Shown here piece after piece: positions 16,650-24,442 of a DNA stretch of 63,031 bases. The position numbers were made by a program, and so were the translations under genes. This DNA is from Salipiger abyssi (GTDB taxonomy: Bacteria > Pseudomonadota > Alphaproteobacteria > Rhodobacterales > Rhodobacteraceae): NCBI RefSeq assembly GCF_017311415.1, contig NZ_JAEKIS010000022.1, positions 1 to 63,031 on the forward strand, read 5' to 3'. The notes under the pieces were generated by a model. The model worked only from the letters and a program-made list of their open reading frames with translations, had not been told where the DNA came from and did not search any database. Numbering within the stretch: the first letter of the stretch is position 1; each line of letters starts with the position of its first letter.

Positions 16650-17110
16650 GGATAGGTTTCGCGTTTCAGGGGCGGCTGAAAGACCAGGTCTTCGCCGCGA
16701 TGCATGGCAATATTGATGCGGAAGGAATTGGCGATACGCTCGGAGCGGTCGATGAACAGCGCCGCCGTCAGCGGCGGGCAAAGCTCGGTGACCGTGTGGC
16801 GAAACAGCGCCAGCCAGCGCATGAAATGGGAATCGTCGAGCTCGGTGATGGCCAGATGCCGGGGCATCGGGCGGCCCTCGTAGCGGCGGCTGCTGAGCAG
16901 CGAGGCGCACCAGAAGGTCTCGATATCCTCCAGGTGGGTTTCCCAACGCGCATCCGGCACGTATTTGCGAAAGATCGGCCCGATCACCTCGTCCTCGCGC
17001 GCCATGGCATAGAAACGCCGGACGACGCGGCGGATCATCGCCTCGTCGAGCCCTTCGGCGATGGCCTCGGCGGGTTTCGGCGCCTTGCTGGCGCGCGGAT
17101 GCCCGGTCAT
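16646..17110 (-). CDS. Truncated haemoglobin, group III-like
   Basis: 154 residues of the 2-over-2 globin family. 'IRRVVRRFYAMAREDEVIGPIFRKYV' forms the B/E region; the proximal-His helix is 'PMPRHLAITELDDSHFMRW'. The ending 'ANSFRINIAMHRGEDLVFQPP' is typical of group III proteins. Binds oxygen or NO; physiological role varies. It sits between a SufR-like iron-sulfur regulator and murB on one strand with 4-bp overlaps on both sides, so all three share a transcript. NO or oxygen stress response is a reasonable inference. Confidence 0.85.
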   Translation of the reverse strand: MTGHPRASKAPKPAEAIAEGLDEAMIRRVVRRFYAMAREDEVIGPIFRKYVPDARWETHLEDIETFWCASLLSSRRYEGRPMPRHLAITELDDSHFMRWLALFRHTVTELCPPLTAALFIDRSERIANSFRINIAMHRGEDLVFQPPLKRETYP

Positions 17111-17772
17111 GGGCGCGCCTCCGTAATCCGGTAGGTGCAGCGCCGCCCGCCCTTGACGATATGTTCGACCCGCTCGACCGAGGTGCCCTCGCCCAGAACG
17201 CTTTCGAACACCGCCTTTTCGGAACGGCAGAAGCCCTGGCAGATCGTGGCGGCGGCGCAGATCGGGCAGTGGTTCTCGATCAACATCATGCTGCCGTCGC
17301 CGGCCTCTTCGGCGGTGGCCATATAGCCCTCTTCGGAGCGCAGCTTGGCGAGCTTCGTCACCCGGTCACGCAGGCTGCCGCCATCGGCAAGCGCAGCATG
17401 ATAGAGTGCCTGGGTGCCGGCCTCGCGGGCGCCAATGATCCGGGTCAACGCCTCTTCACCCAGAACCTCGCGAATCGAGCGCAACAGCTCGACCGTCAGC
17501 GCCGCGTGGCTGTCGGGAAACCGTGCCTGACCCTTCTCGGTCAGGTGCCAGTAGGTCGAGGGCCGACCCCGCCCGGCAGAGCGGCGCTCGTCGCGCACCA
17601 GCCCGTCCTCGGCCAGCTTCACAAGCTGCTGGCGCGCGGCCTCGCCGGTGATCTCCAGCCGCCGGCCCATCTGCGCCGAGGTCAACGCCCCGTGCATCTT
17701 GAGCGCCATGAGAATGCGCTCGGACGGCGCCCGCGGAGTCCAGGCATGTTTTTCCAACTCGTCGCTTGACAT
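17107..17772 (-). CDS. SufR-like iron-sulfur transcriptional regulator
   Basis: 221 residues from the ATG at 17772. N-terminal winged helix: 'ERILMALKMHGALTSAQMGRRLEITGEAARQQLVKLAEDGLV' region (residues 18-58), with 'RRSAGRGRPSTYW' as the wing. The C-terminal sensor has cysteines at 169, 172, 178, 182 and 212, in 'ENHCPICAAATICQGFC' and 'RRCTYRI', the layout of SufR, which binds a [4Fe-4S] cluster and represses suf genes. Here the divergent neighbour is sodB followed by fdxA, so it may couple iron-sulfur status to superoxide defence. First gene of the minus-strand transcript with the globin and murB. Confidence 0.83.
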   Translation of the reverse strand: MSSDELEKHAWTPRAPSERILMALKMHGALTSAQMGRRLEITGEAARQQLVKLAEDGLVRDERRSAGRGRPSTYWHLTEKGQARFPDSHAALTVELLRSIREVLGEEALTRIIGAREAGTQALYHAALADGGSLRDRVTKLAKLRSEEGYMATAEEAGDGSMMLIENHCPICAAATICQGFCRSEKAVFESVLGEGTSVERVEHIVKGGRRCTYRITEARP

Positions 17773-17789
17773 ATTCGCTCCGATATTTT

Positions 17790-17807
17790 TCAAAGCACTT
17801 GCTTGGA
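17790..17807. promoter_or_regulatory. Dyad between sufR-like gene and sodB
   Basis: TCAAAGCA-CT-TGCTTGGA, an 8-2-8 dyad with one mismatch, in the 92-bp AT-rich divergent promoter region. Well placed to be the operator of the SufR-like regulator for both directions. Assignment is by position only. Confidence 0.5.
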
Positions 17808-17864
17808 TTAAATACCGAAACGAGTCGGGCGACGCAAGCACCGGCTCAGAAGGAGAGAAAGAAA

Positions 17865-18467
17865 ATGGCTTTTGAACTGCCCGCACTGACCTATTCGCAC
17901 TCCGCTCTGGCCGAACGCGGCATGAGCCAGGAAACGCTCGAGCTGCACCATGACAAGCACCACCAGGCCTATGTCACCGCGCTGAACAATTTCGTCGAGG
18001 CCAATGGCGACCTGCAAGGCAAGTCGCTGGAAGAGATCATCGCCGCGACCTATGGCGACGAGGCCCGCGCCGGGATCTTCAACCAGGCCGGCCAGCACTG
18101 GAATCATATCCATTTCTGGAACGCGCTGGCGCCGAATGGCGGCGGCATCCCCGGCTCGCTGGAAGCCAAGCTGGTCGAGGCCTTCGGCTCGGTCGATCAG
18201 TTCAAGGACGCGTTCAAGGCGGCCGCCGTGGGCCAGTTCGGCTCGGGCTGGGCCTGGCTCATCCAGAAATCCGACGGCTCGCTCGGCGTGACCAAGACCC
18301 CGAACGGCGTGAACCCGCTGGCCACCGGCGAAGGCACCGCGCTGCTGGGTCTCGATGTCTGGGAACACAGCTACTACGTCGATTTCCGCAACCGTCGCCC
18401 GGATTACGTGACCAACTTCCTCGACAACCTCGCGAATTACGAATTCGCCGAATCCAACCTCGCCTGA
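17865..18467 (+). CDS. sodB: Superoxide dismutase, Fe (or Fe/Mn) type
   Basis: 200 residues. Metal ligands: His in '[13 protein letters not shown]', His in '[13 protein letters not shown]', Asp and His in '[19 protein letters not shown]'. The Gln in 'AGQHWNH' is at the position used by iron-type enzymes. It converts superoxide to peroxide and oxygen. The ATG at 17865 follows AGGAGAG. Divergent from the SufR-like regulator. An 11-bp hairpin separates it from fdxA. Confidence 0.93.
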   Translation: MAFELPALTYSHSALAERGMSQETLELHHDKHHQAYVTALNNFVEANGDLQGKSLEEIIAATYGDEARAGIFNQAGQHWNHIHFWNALAPNGGGIPGSLEAKLVEAFGSVDQFKDAFKAAAVGQFGSGWAWLIQKSDGSLGVTKTPNGVNPLATGEGTALLGLDVWEHSYYVDFRNRRPDYVTNFLDNLANYEFAESNLA

Positions 18468-18483
18468 GCGGGGCTGGAAACGT

Positions 18484-18520
18484 CCTGCCACGGATCATGT
18501 GCTCCCCCGTCCGTGGCAGG
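18484..18520 (+). terminator. Stem-loop after sodB
   Basis: Perfect 11-bp stem CCTGCCACGGA / TCCGTGGCAGG with a 15-nt loop, 17 bp after the sodB stop. No clean T-run follows, so it may be an attenuator or an mRNA-stabilising hairpin that keeps sodB message more abundant than fdxA. Confidence 0.6.
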
Positions 18521-18549
18521 GCGGATTTCTGCCGCAGCAAGAGACCCCT

Positions 18550-18888
18550 ATGACTTACGTCGTCACCGAGAACTGCATCGCCTGCAAGTACATGGACTGC
18601 GTCGAGGTCTGCCCCGTGGATTGTTTCTACGAGGGCGAGAACACGCTGGTCATCCATCCCGACGAATGCATCGATTGCGGCGTCTGCGAGCCGGAATGCC
18701 CCGCCGAGGCGATCAGCCCGGATACCGATCCGGACATGGACCGCTGGGTCGAGTTCAACCGGAAATATTCCGAGATCTGGCCGGTCATCCTCGAACGCGG
18801 CGAGCCGCCGGAGAATGCCGACGCCATGGATGGCGTGCCCGACAAGCTCAAGACGATGTTCTCGCCCAATCCGGGGAACGGCTCATGA
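18550..18888 (+). CDS. fdxA: 7Fe ferredoxin FdxA
   Basis: 112 residues, the standard length. Two cluster segments: '[17 protein letters not shown]' for the 3Fe-4S cluster, and '[12 protein letters not shown]' for the 4Fe-4S cluster; the usual ending '[14 protein letters not shown]' follows. Low-potential electron carrier in the cytoplasm. Its stop overlaps the start of the flavin reductase gene (ATGA), and a ferredoxin reductase follows, so electron transfer NADPH-Fpr-FdxA is likely. Confidence 0.92.
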   Translation: MTYVVTENCIACKYMDCVEVCPVDCFYEGENTLVIHPDECIDCGVCEPECPAEAISPDTDPDMDRWVEFNRKYSEIWPVILERGEPPENADAMDGVPDKLKTMFSPNPGNGS

Positions 18889-19433
18889 CCTCGACCATCT
18901 CGACCATTTCCGCAGCGGTGGATCTGCGCCTCGACCGCGATTTTCGCAGCGATATCGAACGGCGCGATTTCCGCGACGCCATGGCCTCGCTCGCGGCGAA
19001 TGCCTGCGTGGTGACCGCGCGCGGCGGCGAGGAGCGGCTCGGCCGCACGGTGACCGCGGCGATGTCGCTCAGCGTCGAGCCGCCGGCGATCCTTGTGTCC
19101 ATCGACGCGGCCTCGCCGCTGGCGGCGCTGATCCGGCGCGAGCAGGGCTTTTCCTTTGCCATGCTGTCCGAGACGCAGCAGACGGTGGCCGATGCCTTTG
19201 CCGGCAAGCTGCCGCCCGAGGAGCGCTTTGACGCGGGCAGCTGGGGCGCCTGGCAGTCCGGGCAGCCCCGGCTCGACGAGGCCGTGGCGATCATGGATTG
19301 CGCTGTGATCGGCGAGATCGGCCTTGCGGGGCATATCCTCTTTGCCGGGGGCGTGCGCGACATCGCGCTCGATTACAGCCGCAGCCCGCTGGTCTGGCAT
19401 CACCGCCGCTACAATTCGGTCTACCCGCTGTGA
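18885..19433 (+). CDS. Flavin reductase-like (FMN-binding split barrel) protein
   Basis: 182 residues of the flavin-reductase (DIM6/NTAB) family: '[17 protein letters not shown]' at the start of the barrel, '[19 protein letters not shown]' for flavin binding, '[18 protein letters not shown]', and the end '[15 protein letters not shown]'. Members reduce FMN or FAD with NAD(P)H for a monooxygenase partner, but no monooxygenase is adjacent. Start overlaps the fdxA stop. Confidence 0.82.
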   Translation: MTSTISTISAAVDLRLDRDFRSDIERRDFRDAMASLAANACVVTARGGEERLGRTVTAAMSLSVEPPAILVSIDAASPLAALIRREQGFSFAMLSETQQTVADAFAGKLPPEERFDAGSWGAWQSGQPRLDEAVAIMDCAVIGEIGLAGHILFAGGVRDIALDYSRSPLVWHHRRYNSVYPL

Positions 19434-19473
19434 CCCGATGTGGCGCCCCCGTGACATACTGCCGGAGTTTCCC

Positions 19474-20280
19474 ATGACCGCGAGCCCGACCCGGACCAGC
19501 TTCTTTCCCGACGGCGCGCTGGCCGAGCGCGTGCTCTCTGTCCGGCACTACGACGACCGGCTGTTCTCGGTCCGCACCACGCGGCAGCGCGGGTTCCGGT
19601 TCCATTCGGGCCAGACCGCGACGGTGGGCCTGACGAATGCCGGCGGGCCGGCCATCCGCGCCTGCGCCATCGCCAGCCCGGCCTGGCAGCGCGAGCTGGA
19701 ATTCTACGTGGCGCGGAGACCGGGCGAAGAGGGGCTCTCGGACCCGCTGCAACAGCTGCGCCCGGGCGATACGCTGATGCTGCGCCCGAAACCCGCCGGC
19801 ACGCTGGTGCGCGACGCGCTGCTGCCGGGGAGCCGGCTCTGGCTGATCGCGACCGGCACAGGGGTCGCGCCTTTCGCGAGCCTCGCCCGCGATCCGGAGA
19901 CCTATCAGAAATTCGATGAGGTGATCCTCACCCAGACCTGCGCGCAGCCCACCGGGCTGAGCTTTGGCATGGCGCTGGCAAGGGGCATCGAGACCGATCC
20001 GCTGATCCGCCGCTTCGCCGGCGGGCGGTTCCGGCACTATGCCACAACGACGCGCGGGGCATCGCCGCGCATGGGCCGCGTCACCGATCATCTGCGGGAC
20101 GGGCGCCTTTTCGCGGCCTTCGGGCTCGCCGGCTTCGATCCGGAGCATGACCGGGTGATGGTCTGCGGCGCGCCCGGGCTCATCCGTGATACGCGGGCGA
20201 TCCTGCAAGAGGCCGGGCTGCGCGCGGGCACGCGCCGCGATCCCGGCGATTACATCACAGAACCCGCCATCGCCGGCTGA
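19474..20280 (+). CDS. Ferredoxin-NADP+ reductase, bacterial Fpr type
   Basis: 268 residues. FAD domain with 'RFHSGQTATVGL' and 'RACAIASPAW' (the usual RAYSIASP with a Tyr-to-Cys change), then the NADP domain 'LIATGTGVAPFASLARDP' and 'VMVCGAPGLIRDTRAIL'. Exchanges electrons between NADPH and ferredoxin or flavodoxin. The Tyr that stacks on FAD in 'RAYS' is replaced by Cys here, which is worth noting. It follows fdxA and a flavin reductase by 40 bp and probably works with FdxA. Confidence 0.83.
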   Translation: MTASPTRTSFFPDGALAERVLSVRHYDDRLFSVRTTRQRGFRFHSGQTATVGLTNAGGPAIRACAIASPAWQRELEFYVARRPGEEGLSDPLQQLRPGDTLMLRPKPAGTLVRDALLPGSRLWLIATGTGVAPFASLARDPETYQKFDEVILTQTCAQPTGLSFGMALARGIETDPLIRRFAGGRFRHYATTTRGASPRMGRVTDHLRDGRLFAAFGLAGFDPEHDRVMVCGAPGLIRDTRAILQEAGLRAGTRRDPGDYITEPAIAG

Positions 20281-20341
20281 GCACGGCGGCAGGGCACATT
20301 CCGGGGGGCGGGTGGCCCCTCGCTACAGGAAAGTCGAGGAC

Positions 20342-20716
20342 ATGAAAAAACCGACATATGGGGAAAATCTGTTTGCGTGGCTGCTGGCCGGCTTCTTTGT
20401 CGTGGGGGGCACGCTGAACATCTTTGCCTCGCCCGATATCGCCGCGGATTACCAGCGCTGGGGCTATCCCCCGCGCTTTCACTATCTCACCGGCGCGCTG
20501 GAATGGCTCGCGGCGGTGCTGATCGCGGCGCCGATGACGCGCTATATCGGTAGCCTTCTGGCCGCCGGCATCATGATCAGCGCGGCGGCGACGGTTGCTC
20601 TGAACGGCGAATACGACCACGCCATCGCGCCGCTGATCGTGCTGGCGCTGGTGGCGGTAAACGCCTGGATCACCCGCCGCCGCGCGCAGACAAAGGGCTT
20701 TTCACCCAAGGGATGA
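20342..20716 (+). CDS. DoxX-like small membrane protein
   Basis: 124 residues with four hydrophobic segments (about 10-28, 45-62, 68-88, 95-112) and the DoxX-family layout 'FVVGGTLNIFASP', 'YLTGALEWLAAVLI'. Inner-membrane protein of unsettled function; relatives link to thiosulfate:quinone reduction and to oxidative stress. ATG at 20342 follows AAGTCGAGGAC. Ends 13 bp before a convergent gene. Confidence 0.75.
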   Translation: MKKPTYGENLFAWLLAGFFVVGGTLNIFASPDIAADYQRWGYPPRFHYLTGALEWLAAVLIAAPMTRYIGSLLAAGIMISAAATVALNGEYDHAIAPLIVLALVAVNAWITRRRAQTKGFSPKG

Positions 20717-20729
20717 GGCCGGGCGCGGG

Positions 20730-21179
20730 CTACTCCGCCAGTTCGATCCGGGCGGGGTAGCTGCCGTCCTTCAGCAGCGCGTCGAGCGGCCCGTCGATCT
20801 CGCCGAGCCGCACCAGCCCGCGCGAGGACTGGAAGGGCTTGTAGAAGATCGCCAGGTTTCCCCAGGGCGCGTAGAGCGTGATGTCGCCGGTCTCGGGCTT
20901 GTAGCTCGCCGGCGCGCCGCTGGTGTCGAGCTTGCGCGGCAGATCGGCAATCTTTTCGGTGCTGTGATAGTCGCTCAGCGTCAGGTCGAGCGGCAGCATA
21001 TCGGCGAAATCGCGCCCGGCGGTGCTGTCGTCGAGCGTCGCGGGCAGAACGGTGTCGTCGATGACGATCTGAATGCGGGTCATGGTGGCTCCTTTCGTGG
21101 TCTCGGCCGACAGCGGGCCGGAGAGAAGGCAGGCGGCGGCAAACACCGCACCGATCCGTGTGAGCATAGCGCCGGGCAT
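20730..21179 (-). CDS. Exported cyclophilin-like-fold protein
   Basis: 149 residues from the ATG at 21179, preceded by AAAGGAGATCGC. Residues 1-25 form a signal peptide ('RIGAVFAAACLLSGPLSAET'). The mature part matches the cyclophilin-like family: 'DFADMLPLDLTLSDYHSTEK', 'PRKLDTSGAP', 'GDITLYAPWGNLAIFY'. Function of the family is unknown; it often accompanies LysR-linked oxidoreductase genes. Divergent from the LysR gene at 21386, with one CATGAG-type site between them. Confidence 0.75.
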   Translation of the reverse strand: MPGAMLTRIGAVFAAACLLSGPLSAETTKGATMTRIQIVIDDTVLPATLDDSTAGRDFADMLPLDLTLSDYHSTEKIADLPRKLDTSGAPASYKPETGDITLYAPWGNLAIFYKPFQSSRGLVRLGEIDGPLDALLKDGSYPARIELAE

Positions 21180-21256
21180 GCGATCTCCTTTCCTGGCTCT
21201 GTCACAGATATAGGCGACGCAGGCGGCGAGGTCATGCCGCGCGGAATACTTCCACC

Positions 21257-21278
21257 CATGAGCCGGGGTCATGAGTGG
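21257..21278. promoter_or_regulatory. Putative LysR operator, site A
   Basis: CATGAG-CCG-GGGTCATGAGTGG in the divergent region before the LysR gene. It differs from site B (22288-22309) only in the three-base spacer. Each site has two TCATGAG-like halves, so it may be read as a direct or inverted pair. Confidence 0.6.
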
Positions 21279-21385
21279 GCGACACGCCTCCGCGGACCCG
21301 CGCGCCGCATAATCCATCGACTTTATGAGCAAGCCTCATATATCAAGGGCAGACCCGATCCCGCATCCCCGGAGCCCGTCCGCCC

Positions 21386-22282
21386 ATGCTGCGCGAAAAC
21401 ATCAACGATCTCATCGCCTTTGCCGCCGTCGCCGAAGAGCGCAGCTTTACCCGCGCGGCGGCGCGGCTCAACGTCTCGCAATCGGCGCTGAGCCACACGA
21501 TCAAGGGGCTGGAAAAGCGCCTCGGCCTGCGCCTGCTGACCCGCACGACGCGGGCAGTGGCGCCGACGCTTGAGGGCGAGGATCTGCTGACCACGCTCAA
21601 TCCCTGCTTCGAAAAGATCGAAACCCGGCTCATGGCGCTCAACGACGCGCGCGACCAGCCGACCGGTACCGTGCGCATCGCCGCCACCGAATACGCCATC
21701 GAAAGCCTGCTCTGGCCCAAACTTTCGCCGGTGCTGAAGCGCTATCCGACGGTGAATATCGAGTTCGTCATGGATTACGGCTATACCGATCTGGCCAGCG
21801 CGCAATGCGACGCGGGCGTGCGTTACGGCGAGCAGGTCAGCGACGGCATGATCGCCATGCGCATCGGCCCGGAGGAGCGCATGGTCTGCATCGGCGCGCC
21901 GGCCTATTTCGAAGAGGCGGGCAGCCCCGAGGTGCCGCAGGATCTGACCGGACATCGTTGCATCAACCTGCGGCTCTCCACCCATGGCGCGCTCTATGCC
22001 TGGGAGTTCGAGGACGAGGACGGCAACGAGATCCGCGTCAAGGTGCAGGGCCAGGCCTGTTTCAACACGATCAACCCGGTGCTGCGGGCGGCGCTCGACG
22101 GGCATGGGCTGGCGCTGATCCCCGAGCGGCTGGCGCAGCCGCATGTGGCGGCGGGCCGGCTGCAACTCTGCCTGGAGCGCTATTGCCCCTATTTTCCGGG
22201 CTTTCACCTCTACTATCCCAGCCGCCAGCGCCCGTCCTCGGCCTTCGAGGTGGTGCTGGAGGGGCTGCGCGAGCGCGGCTGA
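21386..22282 (+). CDS. LysR-family transcriptional regulator
   Basis: 298 residues. Helix-turn-helix at residues 7-66: 'DLIAFAAVAEERSFTRAAAR', 'LNVSQSALSHTIKGLEKRLG', 'LRLLTRTTRAVAPT'. The effector domain begins 'GTVRIAATEYA' and ends 'FHLYYPSRQRPSSAFEVVLE', typical of the large YafC/DmlR-type group. Flanked by two nearly identical 22-bp sites, one before it and one before the CMD / oxidoreductase / cupin operon, so it most likely controls that operon and the divergent cyclophilin-like gene. Confidence 0.9.
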   Translation: MLRENINDLIAFAAVAEERSFTRAAARLNVSQSALSHTIKGLEKRLGLRLLTRTTRAVAPTLEGEDLLTTLNPCFEKIETRLMALNDARDQPTGTVRIAATEYAIESLLWPKLSPVLKRYPTVNIEFVMDYGYTDLASAQCDAGVRYGEQVSDGMIAMRIGPEERMVCIGAPAYFEEAGSPEVPQDLTGHRCINLRLSTHGALYAWEFEDEDGNEIRVKVQGQACFNTINPVLRAALDGHGLALIPERLAQPHVAAGRLQLCLERYCPYFPGFHLYYPSRQRPSSAFEVVLEGLRERG

Positions 22283-22287
22283 GCATT

Positions 22288-22309
22288 CATGAGAACGGGT
22301 CATGAGTGG
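22288..22309. promoter_or_regulatory. Putative LysR operator, site B
   Basis: CATGAG-AAC-GGGTCATGAGTGG, 81 bp before the CMD-family gene. 19 of 22 positions equal site A. The spacing to the downstream start fits an activator site. Confidence 0.6.
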
Positions 22310-22389
22310 CGTGATTGCGCGGGTTATTAAGATCGGCGCGGTGCGGGCCATGTCAGAGGGGAGCCATCATTCCCCGGAAGGAGACCCCG

Positions 22390-23151
22390 ATGAAACTGCC
22401 CTTTGCCGCCTCGGCCATCGCCCTAGTGACCAGCTCCGCAATCGCGCAGGAGGCCGCGCGCACGCTGCCTGACGCGGTGGGGCAGGTGGCCCCGGCGCTC
22501 GACGCCTATGCCGCTGATGCGCTGTTCGGCGCGGAATGGGCCGATGAGGCTCTGTCGACCCGCGATCGCGCGCTTGTCACCTTTGCCGCGCTGATGACAC
22601 GGCACGAGACGGGCGCGCTTGCCGATCATATCGCGCTGGCGCTCGACGCGGGTGTGACCCCCGCCGAGATCTCCGAAACGATCACCCATCTGGCCTTTTA
22701 CACCGGCTGGGGCAACGCCACCGCCGCCGCCGAGGCCGCCGCACCGGTCTTTGCCGAGCGCGGCATCGCCGCGGCGGATCTGCCGGGCGCGGATCCGGAA
22801 CTGCTGCCGCTCGACGAAGAGGCCGAGGCCGCGCGCGAGGAGACGGTGAAGGGCAATTACGGCGCGGTCAGCATGGGCGTGGTGGACAACACCCGCGAGC
22901 TGCTCTTCCGCGACCTCTGGCTGCGCCCCGATCTGGCGCCGCGCGACCGCAGCCTGATCACCGTGGCGGCGCTGATCGCCGCCGGGCAGCCGGAGCAGAT
23001 GACCTTTCACCTCAACCGCGCCATGGACAACGGCTTGACCCGGGAAGAGGCCGGCGCGATGCTGTCGCATCTCGCCTTCTACGCCGGCTGGCCCAAGGTA
23101 TTCTCGGCGCTGCCGGTCGCAAAAGCGGTCTTTGAAGATCGCGCGGGCTGA
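22390..23151 (+). CDS. Exported two-domain carboxymuconolactone-decarboxylase-family protein
   Basis: 253 residues. A signal peptide ends near 'AIAQ|EA' (residue 19). Two CMD repeats: first 'STRDRALVTFAALMTRHETG' with 'HLAFYTGWGNA', second 'APRDRSLITVAALIAAGQPE' with 'HLAFYAGWPK'. Each keeps the family His in 'HI/HLN' but has no CxxC, so it is not an AhpD-type peroxidase. Gene start by AAGGAGACCCCG. First gene of a three-gene operon (gaps 18 and 24 bp) probably controlled by the upstream LysR. Confidence 0.8.
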   Translation: MKLPFAASAIALVTSSAIAQEAARTLPDAVGQVAPALDAYAADALFGAEWADEALSTRDRALVTFAALMTRHETGALADHIALALDAGVTPAEISETITHLAFYTGWGNATAAAEAAAPVFAERGIAAADLPGADPELLPLDEEAEAAREETVKGNYGAVSMGVVDNTRELLFRDLWLRPDLAPRDRSLITVAALIAAGQPEQMTFHLNRAMDNGLTREEAGAMLSHLAFYAGWPKVFSALPVAKAVFEDRAG

Positions 23152-23169
23152 GACCGCAAGGAGATCGCG

Positions 23170-23808
23170 ATGAGGATCGGTATTCTCGGATCGGGGCTGA
23201 TGGGCGGTAAGCTCGGCCGTTTCTGGGCCGCCAGCGGCCATGACGTGTGTTTCGCCTATTCCCGCAGCCGCTCGAAACTCGACCGGCTCGCCCGCGAGAG
23301 CGGCGCGAGCAGCGGCACGGTCGCCGAGGCGGTACAGGGCGCCGATGCGCTGCTTCTGTCGGTGCACTGGTCGCGGGTTGGCGACGTGTTGGAGCAGGCC
23401 GGCGATCTGGCCGGGCAGGTGGTGCTCAACTGCTGCGTGCCGCTGAACGAGAGCGACACCGAGCTGGTCGTCGGCACCAAGAGCTCCGGTGCCGAGGAAC
23501 TGGCCCGCATGCGCCCCGCCGCGCGCTGGGTGTCCTGCTTCAACACCAGCCCGTCCGAGAGCTTTGCCCCGGTCTTTGCCCGCAAGGACCGCGCGCCGCG
23601 CCCGCAGCTCATGGTCTATGGCGACGACGAAGAGGCCAAGGCGGTGGCCGGCGGGCTGATCCGCGATATCGGCTTCGAGCCGCTCGACACCGGGCGGCTG
23701 CGCAATGCGCGCTTTGTCGAGCCCTTCGCCATGGTCACCGCAGAGCTGGCCTATGGCCAGCCCGGCGGGCCGGCGCTGACCTACCGTTTCGAGAAACTGC
23801 GCGGCTGA
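23170..23808 (+). CDS. NADP-binding oxidoreductase, F420-reductase-like
   Basis: 212 residues. N-terminal Rossmann fold 'MRIGILGSGLMGGKLGRFWA', then 'YSRSRSKLDRLA', where Ser-Arg fits NADP. Similar to NADPH:F420 oxidoreductase-like proteins, but no F420 genes are seen here, so the real electron acceptor is unknown. Sits between the exported CMD protein and the cupin in one operon. ATG 23170 follows AAGGAGATCGCG. Confidence 0.8.
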   Translation: MRIGILGSGLMGGKLGRFWAASGHDVCFAYSRSRSKLDRLARESGASSGTVAEAVQGADALLLSVHWSRVGDVLEQAGDLAGQVVLNCCVPLNESDTELVVGTKSSGAEELARMRPAARWVSCFNTSPSESFAPVFARKDRAPRPQLMVYGDDEEAKAVAGGLIRDIGFEPLDTGRLRNARFVEPFAMVTAELAYGQPGGPALTYRFEKLRG

Positions 23809-23832
23809 CCGCGCAAAGACAGGAGAGACATC

Positions 23833-24228
23833 ATGAAGATCATCCGTTCCGGCAGCGCCCCGTCGAACCCGGGGCCCGAAGACTGGTTCACCGGCACCGT
23901 CCGCGTCGATCCGCTCTTTGCCGCCGAGGAACCGGGCCGCACCAGCGGTGCCCATGTCACCTTTGAACCCGGCGCGCGCACCGCCTGGCATACCCACCCG
24001 GCGGGGCAGACCCTGATCGTCACCTTCGGGCGCGGTCTGGTGCAGCGCGAGGGCGGCCCGGTGGAGGAAATCCGCCAGGGCGATGTCGTCTGGTTCCCGG
24101 CGGAGGAAAAGCACTGGCACGGCGCCTCGCCCGAGACCGCGATGAGCCATATCGCCATTCAGGAAAGCATCGACGGCAGCCCGGTGACCTGGATGGAGAA
24201 GGTGTCCGACGCCGATTACAACGGCTGA
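23833..24228 (+). CDS. Small cupin protein, paralogue of 14401-14799
   Basis: 131 residues. Shares '[16 protein letters not shown]', 'GLVQ', '[14 protein letters not shown]' and 'SHIAIQE' with the cupin at 14401; metal ligands are the His pair, Gln and the later His. Mandelonitrile-lyase-like cupin family, real substrate unknown. No signal peptide although the CMD partner is exported. Preceded by CAGGAGAGACATC. Last gene of the LysR-linked operon, followed by a hairpin. Confidence 0.8.
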   Translation: MKIIRSGSAPSNPGPEDWFTGTVRVDPLFAAEEPGRTSGAHVTFEPGARTAWHTHPAGQTLIVTFGRGLVQREGGPVEEIRQGDVVWFPAEEKHWHGASPETAMSHIAIQESIDGSPVTWMEKVSDADYNG

Positions 24229-24270
24229 GATCGCCTTAGGGGCGGTCTCGCCTACAGATAGCTCCCCTCG

Positions 24271-24294
24271 CGCCGCCGGTAGATGCCGGCGGCG
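24271..24294 (+). terminator. Hairpin after the cupin operon
   Basis: Stem CGCCGCCGG / CCGGCGGCG with a 6-nt loop, then CATTTGCGTTT. Stem strong, T-run weak. Likely end of the CMD / oxidoreductase / cupin transcript. Confidence 0.55.
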
Positions 24295-24442
24295 CATTTG
24301 CGTTTCGCGGCGATTTTGCTCAGCTCGGCATGCGGGTTCCCATAGGTCAAGTTTCTACCTTGAAGGGAATCAATCGGCGTGTCACAGTTTTAGTAGAATT
24401 ATTGAATGTCTTTTCATCTTCCAATTGAGGGTCGCCTTTGTC

